Source: DATKRB01 sp963794215 (lineage in GTDB: Bacteria; Actinomycetota; Acidimicrobiia; Acidimicrobiales; RAAP-2). From it: a DNA stretch of 64,000 nt. Below are positions 54,252 to 61,426 of this stretch, in pieces (the first letter of the stretch is position 1; the number at the start of each line of letters is the position of its first letter). The stretch spans positions 124,001 to 188,000 of the forward strand of contig CAWCCQ010000009.1 of NCBI GenBank assembly GCA_963794215.1, in the 5' to 3' direction. A program made the position numbers and the translations under genes. The notes beneath the pieces were generated by a model that worked only from the letters and a program-made list of their open reading frames with translations, made no database searches and had not been told where the DNA came from.

Positions 54252-56081
54252 ATGTGTGGCATCGTCGGATACGTGGGGCCCCGCCCCGCCTCGCCCCTCT
54301 TGATCGAGGGCCTGGCCCGTCTCGAGTACCGGGGCTACGACTCGGCCGGTCTGGCGGTGGTGGGCGCCTCCAAGATGCGTGTGTGGAAGGCGGTCGGACG
54401 GGTCCGTGACCTGCAGGCTGCGCTGCCCAAGCGCATCGCGGGGGGTACCGGAATCGCGCATACACGCTGGGCGACCCATGGTGCGCCCAGCCACGCCAAC
54501 GCACATCCCCAGGTTGACGCCACGAACCGGGTCGCCGTGGTGCACAACGGGATCATCGAGAACGCGAGCGAGCTGCGGGCGAAGCTCGAGGCTGACGACG
54601 TGGTATTCACCTCGGAGACCGACACCGAGGTGCTGGTCCACCTCATCTTCCGGGCGCTCAACGACGGGTGCGCTGAGCTCGAGGAGGCGGTTCGCCAGGC
54701 GCTGTCGGTCGTAAGCGGCACCTACGGCATCGCCGTCATCGACGCCGAGCACCCCGACAGGATCGTCGCCGCGGCCAACGGCAGCCCGGTGGTGCTCGGA
54801 ATTGGTGATCGCGAGATGTTCGTGGCTTCTGACGCTTCGGCCCTGGTCCGCTACACGCGCCAGATCGTCCGCCTCGACGACGGCGAGCTTGCCCTCGTTC
54901 GAGCCGACGGGTTCCAGACCTTCACCCTCGACGCGATCCAGACCGAGAAGCAGGCCTCCTGGATCGAGCACGACGACTTCGCGTCCTACGAGAGTGACGG
55001 CCACGAGCACTTCATGCACAAGGAGATCCACGATCAGCCCCAGGCCCTGGCGCGCACCCTTCGGGGGAGGGTCAACGAGCGGTTCGCCACGGCGCACCTG
55101 GGCGGGCTGAACCTCGACGCCCGGCAGGCCCGGGCCTTCCAGCGGGTCAAGATCCTCGGTTGTGGGTCGGCCTACTACGCCGGACAGATCGGTGCCGGGC
55201 TCATCGAGGAGCTGGCACGAATACCCGCCGACGCCGAGCCGGCGTCAGAGTTCCGCTACCGCAACCCGGTGGTCGAGCCCACGACGCTCTACGTGGCGGT
55301 CAGCCAGTCTGGTGAGACGGCCGATACCCTGCGTGCCGTCCAGGAGGTCCGGCGCAAGGGCGGGTTCGCCCTCGGGGTGGTCAACGTGGTGGGCAGCGCC
55401 ATCGCCCGCGAGTGCGACGGGGGCATCTACCTGCACGCCGGACCCGAGGTGTCGGTGGCGGCGACCAAGAGCTTCACGTGCACGGCAGCGGCTCTGGCCC
55501 TGCTGGCCCTCTACCTCGGTCGGATCCGCGACCTCTCGCCTGCCGAGGGCTCGCGGATCGTCGATGCGCTCCTCAAGCTGCCCGATCAGGTCGCCGACGC
55601 GATCCAGTGCGAGAGCCAGGTGGCTGCGCTTGCCGCGCGCTACGCGGAGCACGACAGCATGCTCTTCATCGGCCGGGTCCGAGGGTGGCCCGTCGCTCGC
55701 GAGGGGGCCCAGAAGCTCAAAGAGGTCTCCTACGTCCATGCCGAGGCCTACCAGGCATCCGAGCTCAAGCACGGCCCCCTGGCCCTCGTGGGTCCGAGTG
55801 TTCCCACCGTCGCTGTCGTTGGTGATGACGAGCTCTTCGAGAAGAACCTGGCCACCATGGCCGAGATCAAGGCCAGGCGGGGCCCGATCCTGGCGATCAC
55901 CCATCACGACGTGCCCGCCGAACTGGCCGACGACGTTGTCTCGGTGCCCAAGAGCGAGCGGGAGCTCGATGGGATTCTGCTCAGCATTCCCCTCCAGTTA
56001 CTCGCCTACTACGCGGCCATCGCTCGTGGCAACGAGGTGGACCGACCCCGCAATCTGGCCAAGAGTGTGACGGTCGAGTAG
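54252..56081 (+). CDS. glmS: Glutamine--fructose-6-phosphate aminotransferase GlmS
   Basis: A 609-residue GlmS making glucosamine-6-phosphate from fructose-6-phosphate and glutamine. The N-terminal nucleophile is Cys2 (MCGIVGYVG); the glutaminase domain contains LARLEYRGYDSAGLA and HTRWATHGAPS; two SIS domains follow, with LGCGSAYYAG, SQSGETADTLRAVQE and the C terminus LAKSVTVE. It feeds peptidoglycan and amino-sugar polysaccharide synthesis, which fits the sugar-nucleotide and glycosyltransferase genes that follow. No glmS ribozyme is evident in the 12-base gap upstream. Confidence 0.95.
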   Translation: MCGIVGYVGPRPASPLLIEGLARLEYRGYDSAGLAVVGASKMRVWKAVGRVRDLQAALPKRIAGGTGIAHTRWATHGAPSHANAHPQVDATNRVAVVHNGIIENASELRAKLEADDVVFTSETDTEVLVHLIFRALNDGCAELEEAVRQALSVVSGTYGIAVIDAEHPDRIVAAANGSPVVLGIGDREMFVASDASALVRYTRQIVRLDDGELALVRADGFQTFTLDAIQTEKQASWIEHDDFASYESDGHEHFMHKEIHDQPQALARTLRGRVNERFATAHLGGLNLDARQARAFQRVKILGCGSAYYAGQIGAGLIEELARIPADAEPASEFRYRNPVVEPTTLYVAVSQSGETADTLRAVQEVRRKGGFALGVVNVVGSAIARECDGGIYLHAGPEVSVAATKSFTCTAAALALLALYLGRIRDLSPAEGSRIVDALLKLPDQVADAIQCESQVAALAARYAEHDSMLFIGRVRGWPVAREGAQKLKEVSYVHAEAYQASELKHGPLALVGPSVPTVAVVGDDELFEKNLATMAEIKARRGPILAITHHDVPAELADDVVSVPKSERELDGILLSIPLQLLAYYAAIARGNEVDRPRNLAKSVTVE

Positions 56082-56082
56082 A

Positions 56083-56139
56083 GGTCTAGGTCTAGGTCTA
56101 GGTCTAGGTCTAGGTCTAGGTCTAGGTCTAGGTCTAGGT
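56083..56139. repeat. Tandem hexanucleotide array (GGTCTA)9
   Basis: Nine exact copies of GGTCTA plus a partial GGT begin two bases after the glmS stop codon. Each unit contains CTAG across the junction, a tetranucleotide normally rare in such genomes. The array lies between the convergent glmS and epimerase genes. There is no hairpin potential beyond CTAG. It could be a slippage-prone microsatellite, a protein-binding array or an assembly feature. Confidence 0.95.
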
Positions 56140-56180
56140 GGAGGGTGGGGCTCGCTTTTGACGTGCTACCGGGTGGAGTG

Positions 56181-57122
56181 TCAGCGGTACGACGCGGGGG
56201 AGACCGAGTGCCAGAGGGATTCGAGCGCGTCGTGCACCGTGTAACGAGGGCTCCAGCCGAGCCGAGCCCGGATCGCGGTGATGTCCGCCTGCTGCCAAAA
56301 GACGTGCGAGGGGCGTCCTGGACGTACGCGTGATTCGCGGATGGCGCCGTCGTAGCCGGCGAGCTCGGCGAGCTCGGTCACGAATGCCCTGGTGAGAATG
56401 GCCTCACCCCGCCCCACGTTGAACACGGTCGCCTCGTTCACCGTGGTGGCCGCGGCCATCAGGAGGGCCCAGGCCACGTCCCGCACATCGACGACGTCCC
56501 GATAGGTGGTGAGTGGTCCGAAGTCCACCACCTGTTCGCCGGCGAGCAGTGCGTCGCGGATGGTGGCGGCCGCCCGCCCAGCGATGCTGGTGAGGGGCGA
56601 GCCCGCGCCCACCGGGTCGAACACCCGCAGGACGATGGCGTGAATCCGGCCCTCTTCGGTGGCCGAACAGATGGCCTCGGTCCCTTCGAGCTTGGTGATC
56701 CCGAAATCCCCGACCGGGTGGCAGCGCGCCGACTCGGGGATGGGCAGCCCGGCTTCTTGGACCCCGTACTCGGCTGCCGCCCCGACGTGGACCAGTCGAG
56801 CCGGGCCGTACTCCTCCAATGCCTGGACGAGCTTGTCGGGTACCAGGACGTTGGCGGCACGTAGGTCCGACGGTGTGCCCGAGGTCGCACCCACGCAGTT
56901 GACGATCGCATCGGGCCGAACGAGTGACAACAGGGTCCGGATCTCGCGGGCCGAGGCGCGCACAACGTCGAAGGACAGCCACCGGTCGAGGCCCGGAGTT
57001 CCCGCCTCGGGCAGCCGCCGGGCCACGTACACCCCGTCGCCGAGCACCGGATGTTGTTCGAGCAGGCTCCTCACGCTGGACCCCAAGAACCCGCTGGCCC
57101 CCAACACGAGCACGGTGCTCAT
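56181..57122 (-). CDS. NAD-dependent epimerase/dehydratase family protein
   Basis: A 313-residue extended SDR: VLVLGASGFLGSSVRSLL binds NAD, VNCVGATSGTPSDLRAANVL and LVHVGAAAEYGVQEAG follow. At the catalytic YxxxK position the sequence is FGITK, so Phe140 replaces the tyrosine and Lys144 is kept. Typical partners are UDP- or GDP-sugar epimerases/reductases. The start ATG 57122 is one base after the nucleotidyltransferase stop, so they are cotranscribed. The missing Tyr makes a normal epimerase reaction doubtful. Confidence 0.85.
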   Translation of the reverse strand: MSTVLVLGASGFLGSSVRSLLEQHPVLGDGVYVARRLPEAGTPGLDRWLSFDVVRASAREIRTLLSLVRPDAIVNCVGATSGTPSDLRAANVLVPDKLVQALEEYGPARLVHVGAAAEYGVQEAGLPIPESARCHPVGDFGITKLEGTEAICSATEEGRIHAIVLRVFDPVGAGSPLTSIAGRAAATIRDALLAGEQVVDFGPLTTYRDVVDVRDVAWALLMAAATTVNEATVFNVGRGEAILTRAFVTELAELAGYDGAIRESRVRPGRPSHVFWQQADITAIRARLGWSPRYTVHDALESLWHSVSPASYR

Positions 57123-57123
57123 G

Positions 57124-57885
57124 TCACGCGAGGAATGAGTGGCTCTGGGCCAACGGCGCATCCCAGCCGGCGTCGCCGGCCTCTCCGGGTCGTCCGATGT
57201 CGAGCCAGTAGCCGTCGAACTGGTAGGTCGACGGCGGGGCGCCCCGCTCGATGAGATCCAGCATGAGCTCGTCGAAGCCGATGGGCAGCCCACCGCCGTA
57301 GGGCCGGAGCGTCTCCCTCGACACCGCGTACACCCCCATGCTGACCGAGTAGCTCAAAACGGACAGCTCGGCGAAGTTGTCGAAGTGCTGACCTGGGAAA
57401 TCGAGCGCGCCGGGTTCCACCTGGTGCTCTCGCTGGTAGGTGGCGACGGTGAGGGGGGCGCCAGACCGGATGTGGTGGGCCAGCAGCTCGTGGAAGTCGA
57501 GGTTGGTGAGGATGTCGCCGTTCATCACGATGAAGTGCTCGGGCAGCTCGTCGATCATCCGCAGCACCGGCCGGATCGTCCCGGGGGGACAGTCCTCGTG
57601 CACGAAGTCCACGTCGATGCCCCATTGAGAGCCGTCACCGATGAACGCCCGAACGATCTGGCCCAGGCTGCCGATGGCCAAGGTGGCCTTGGCGAACCCC
57701 TGGTCGCTCAACTGGCGCAGAACGACCTCGAGCACAGACTGCTCGTCCCCGACTGGGACCAGCGGTTGGGGGAGCAGCGTCGTGTACGGACGAAGCCGCA
57801 CGCCCTTGCCGCCCGCCAGGATCACTGCCTCGGGTGAGTCGAGCGCGTGTTGGCCACGCCGGCTGGAGTGGTGTGCGACGTCCAT
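57124..57885 (-). CDS. Sugar-phosphate nucleotidyltransferase
   Basis: A 253-residue nucleotidyltransferase of the GDP-mannose/glucose-1-phosphate family. The signature loop is VILAGGKGVRLRPYT, with PLVPVGDEQSVLEVV and the metal-binding FIVMNGDILTNLDF; FDGYWLDIGRPGE ends the domain. It activates a sugar phosphate to an NDP-sugar for glycan assembly. ATG 57885 has GGGGAGG upstream. It is downstream of the membrane protein and upstream of the epimerase-like gene. Confidence 0.88.
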   Translation of the reverse strand: MDVAHHSSRRGQHALDSPEAVILAGGKGVRLRPYTTLLPQPLVPVGDEQSVLEVVLRQLSDQGFAKATLAIGSLGQIVRAFIGDGSQWGIDVDFVHEDCPPGTIRPVLRMIDELPEHFIVMNGDILTNLDFHELLAHHIRSGAPLTVATYQREHQVEPGALDFPGQHFDNFAELSVLSYSVSMGVYAVSRETLRPYGGGLPIGFDELMLDLIERGAPPSTYQFDGYWLDIGRPGEAGDAGWDAPLAQSHSFLA

Positions 57886-57899
57886 GGCCTCCCCTTTCC

Positions 57900-59420
57900 T
57901 CACGCGTAGCTGAACGGCATGCGCACGACACGGCGGGCCGTCCACAGGAGATTGGCGAGGACCGTGGAGATGGCGACCACGGTGATCAGCTCGACCATGC
58001 CGTACCCGGTCAGGGCCATCGTGTGGGCGGTCAGGAGGACGGCCAAGAAGACCGCCAGCCCGGTCGCCCATCCCCGCAGGACCAGGTCGATCCGCAGGCA
58101 CGCCGCCAGGACCAGCCCGACGAAGAACACCAGTCCGAGCTCGTTGTCGGCGACGAGCAGCGCGACCGGCACGTGCTCGTGGTGACTCACGATGACCCCG
58201 AGCACGACGGCACTCACGCAGACGAGGGACAGGGCATACCAGCCGAGTGACCGAAGGAAGATCCGGATGGCGAGCGAGTTGAACTGCCCGAGCTCAGGCG
58301 TCCGACCCATGGCGACGACGGCCCGGGCCCGGAACGAGCGCAGCTGCCACTCGAGGACGCCGAGGGTCACGACGACCGGATAGGCCACGAGACTGACCAG
58401 GGCATTCTGGCTGGACTCGTGAGAGGCGAGCACCGCAATGACCGAGATCGCGAGGCCCGAGCTGACGCCCGTGCCGAAGTACCGGGCGACGAGCAGCCAC
58501 TCCGATCGGCTCAAGTGGAACCGGTGCCACCATCGCAGCGGTGCGTGGCGAAGTGACGCGATGACGATGACGCCCATGGTGGCCACCATGACCCCGGCCA
58601 CAGCGTGCCCAGGGATCGTGACCGGCCATCCGTTGAAGTAGACGATCGAGACGAGGATGCACGGGGTCAACGCGATGGTCGCCAAGACCAGCTCCTCGTA
58701 GAGGAGGAGAACGCCGAACGCGCTCACGTAGAGGGCGAACAGGGCGACGACCACCACGTTCGCCCAACTGCCACCGAGCAGCCAATTGCCGGCCAGGCAG
58801 AGGCCGGCCCCGACGACGACGGCGGTGATCGCTCCCCAGGCCGCTACGAGCCCAGGTTGCCGGCCGCGGTTCTTCATGGCGTGCCCGGCGGCGGACAACC
58901 CCTGACTGAGGGCCCAACCCCAGGTAAGCGCCAGGGCGGCGGTCCACCAGGACAGGTGGACCCCAGCTCCTCTGATCGCGGCAGCGATGGTCAGGCTCTG
59001 GAGCGCGAAGACCAGACCTCGGACCAGGTCGCTCTTGGAACCTGCCGCGCGGGTCGGTGCTTGGGACTTGGGCGGGGCGAGCCGGAAGGGGGTGGACTCG
59101 AACAGCGCTTGTGCGAGGTGGAACAGATCAGGTTGCCGGAAGCGGTCCCGCGCGATCCGATTCGAGATCCCACACGCCTCGAGGGTCGCCGCCACCTCGA
59201 GAGGGTCGACGGCGGTGGCAGCCACCTCGAGCACCCGATCCGGAAGTGCCTCGAGGAGGTCGAGGTCCAGCCCCGGTAAACCGTCGAGGTCCATGGCCGG
59301 CCCGGTGGACGCGTGGGTCCCGTCCGTCGCCCATTCCGATTCGGTGTCGGTGAAGCGGACAGGTGAACCGTTGGGCTGGAGTCCCTGCCCATCGTGATCG
59401 GTCGGGACGAGACGGCTCAT
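57900..59420 (-). CDS. Polysaccharide-cluster integral membrane protein
   Basis: A 506-residue protein with a soluble N-terminal part of about 130 residues (LPDRVLEVAATAVDPLEVAATLEACGISNRIARDRF) followed by about eleven membrane helices. I do not recognise a family. Its place directly after a PelF-like glycosyltransferase (ATGA overlap) suggests a PelG-like role in moving polymer or lipid-linked glycan across the membrane, but sequence similarity to PelG is not clear. It is part of the four-gene polysaccharide operon. Confidence 0.72.
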   Translation of the reverse strand: MSRLVPTDHDGQGLQPNGSPVRFTDTESEWATDGTHASTGPAMDLDGLPGLDLDLLEALPDRVLEVAATAVDPLEVAATLEACGISNRIARDRFRQPDLFHLAQALFESTPFRLAPPKSQAPTRAAGSKSDLVRGLVFALQSLTIAAAIRGAGVHLSWWTAALALTWGWALSQGLSAAGHAMKNRGRQPGLVAAWGAITAVVVGAGLCLAGNWLLGGSWANVVVVALFALYVSAFGVLLLYEELVLATIALTPCILVSIVYFNGWPVTIPGHAVAGVMVATMGVIVIASLRHAPLRWWHRFHLSRSEWLLVARYFGTGVSSGLAISVIAVLASHESSQNALVSLVAYPVVVTLGVLEWQLRSFRARAVVAMGRTPELGQFNSLAIRIFLRSLGWYALSLVCVSAVVLGVIVSHHEHVPVALLVADNELGLVFFVGLVLAACLRIDLVLRGWATGLAVFLAVLLTAHTMALTGYGMVELITVVAISTVLANLLWTARRVVRMPFSYA

Positions 59421-60981
59421 GGCGTCCCCTCACCGACGAGCACAAGCTCAGGTCGGGTGGGGGCGTCGGGGCTGTAGGTGCTCGGCAGGAGGACCAGCCG
59501 GCTTCGCTCCTCGACGGGCGGCTCGACCAGCCGGGTGTAGAGGCTTCGGTACTTGTCGAGGCTGCGCTCGGCGGTGAACAACGCGAACACCCGGCGCCGC
59601 CCCGCCTCGCCGAGCGAAAGGCGACGCACGGGCTCGCTCAGCAGCGCCAGGCAGGCGCGGGCGAGCTCCCCGGGGCTCCTCGGTGCAACCAGCACGCCGG
59701 CGTCACCGACGGCCTCGCGGATGCCGCCCACGTCGGTGGCGATCACGGGGCGCCCCGAGGCCATGGCCTCGAGAACGGCGAAGGGGAAACCCTCAGAGAT
59801 ACTGGTGAGCAGGACCACCTGGCCCTGTTGGTAGGTGTCGGCCAGTTGGTCGGGGCAACCTGCCCGCAGAAGCGAGCGGCGTCCTCCACCCCGAGCTGCT
59901 GGGCCAGGGTGCGGCACCACTGGGCGTACTCGGGCTCCCCGTCGGGCCCGTAGATGTCCAAGGTGGCCGCCGGCACCACGGTGCGGACGAGGGCGAAGGC
60001 CCGCAGCAGGGTCTCGACGTCTTTGATCTCGTCGATCCGCCCCAGCCAGACCAGGCTCGGGGTGGTCGGCTCGGGTGGGGGCGGGGGGAACTGGTCGGGC
60101 TCTACCCCGTTGTAGACCGGACGGATTCTGAGCCCCTCGGCCCCGCTCGCCTGCTCCCAGAGACGGTTGTAGTTGCACACCGGCACGATGAGATCGGCCC
60201 CCTCGTAGGCGGCCTCGGTCAGGCGGGCAAAGAAGCGCAGCACGAGGGCCCGCACGTGGTGGGGGAGCGACCCGGGCGGGTAGGCCAAGAGCCGCTCACG
60301 CAGGTACAAGCCGTGCTCGCCCAGCAAGAACGGGGTCCCCGCCTCGGCCTTGGCCACGAGGGCGGGCAGGGCGCCGAGCCCACCCGATACACAGTGGCAG
60401 AGCTCGGCGTCGGGCACCGGCGAGCCCAACGGCCGCAAGAAGTGCTCGACGAGCACCAAGGCTTCGAGCGCGTCGCGCACGGTCGGAGCGGGAATGGCCT
60501 CGCCCCGACCCGACGGCGCCCCGCCCATGGCGCCCAACATGAGCTCGACCGCCTCAGGGGTGGCAAAGCCCCGAGCCAGGGCACCCGAGCGGGCCGGCTC
60601 GACCAGCTCGAGCAGGCAGGCCCCGAAGGCCCCCGGGGCGGACCCCTCCGCACAGAGCAGCCCGAAGAGCCGGGCGAGCAGCGGGGCCATGGCCCGTCCA
60701 GAGCGGGACGTGGGTGTGCGCGGGGTCCCGAGCGCCCAGAGCGGCACGGCCACCACGTCGGTCACGTTGGGGGGCAGCGACCAGGCGAGCGGCTCGTTAC
60801 CCGCAGCGACCAGCGCGTGTATCGAGAAGCGGTGGTCGGCCAGCAGGCGCACCACTTGGTCGCACCAGACGCTCACGCCGCCGCGGTAGTAGGGATAGGT
60901 CCCCTCGGTGATCATGGCCACGTGCCGAGCACCTTCGTAGTGCTCGACGGGCGATGGGGGGACCGCCCCGCCGAAGATCAT
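59417..60981 (-). pseudogene. PelF-like GT4 glycosyltransferase, frameshifted
   Basis: A GT4 transferase with the DUF3492 PelF-type N terminus: VAMITEGTYPYYRGGVSVW (ATG 60981, AAGGAG upstream). The C-terminal Rossmann domain starts SLVWLGRIDEIKDVETLLRAF; the frame breaks at about 59851 (one C missing in TCGGGG on the plus strand) and resumes as DQLADTYQQGQVVLLTS, then the donor-site block ISEGFPFAVLEAMASGRPVIATDVGG. The full length is about 521 residues. PelF uses UDP-GlcNAc/GalNAc to build the Pel polysaccharide; here the product is unknown. Other pel genes are absent in the window. Confidence 0.87.
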
Positions 60982-61426
60982 CTCGCTCCTTTTCCACCGC
61001 GATCCCGCGCAGCCCCCATCGGAGACGAACGCAGGGCCGTACAGGGTCGTAAGTGGTTCTGCGTCGCCAAATGGGGCGTTTCAGCACAACGTACGGGAGG
61101 CTCGGGGAAGCGAACACCCTGGATTTACCGCTCAGGGCCCAAAGGCCGCTTGAGCCCGACCCTCGTAAGTCCTGAGCCAAACCCTCTATTTTTCTCCCGC
61201 CATCCCTCGCGTGACTTGGCAATCATCCCCGGGTGGGCGGACGAGCCACGTGCGGCACCGTCGCGCCACCTCGTGCCGGCGGCCCATCGACGTTGCCATC
61301 GGGCAAAGCTACAAGGGCCACCCGACGCGCGGGCGGACCGTGGCGGGTGAGCCAAGAGGAGGCTGGCGGGTGCGCAGCCGCCAGACCCGACCCGACGGAC
61401 GGTCAGACGCCCTCGGGAACAGGAGC
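60982..61426. promoter_or_regulatory. 445-bp leader region of the polysaccharide operon
   Basis: No gene is credible here. The region lies between the LuxR stop and the PelF-like start on the same strand and must hold the operon promoter. It contains the octamer TCGTAAGT twice in direct orientation (61047-61054 and 61163-61170) and an AT-rich patch near 61185-61195 (CTCTATTTTTCTC). The repeated octamers, 116 bases apart, are candidate regulator sites; the adjacent LuxR-family gene is a candidate regulator. Confidence 0.4.

Noticed and set aside
56083..56139. CRISPR array or telomere-like repeat
   Set aside because: Units are six bases with no spacers and no cas genes are present; location inside a gene cluster does not suggest a chromosome end.
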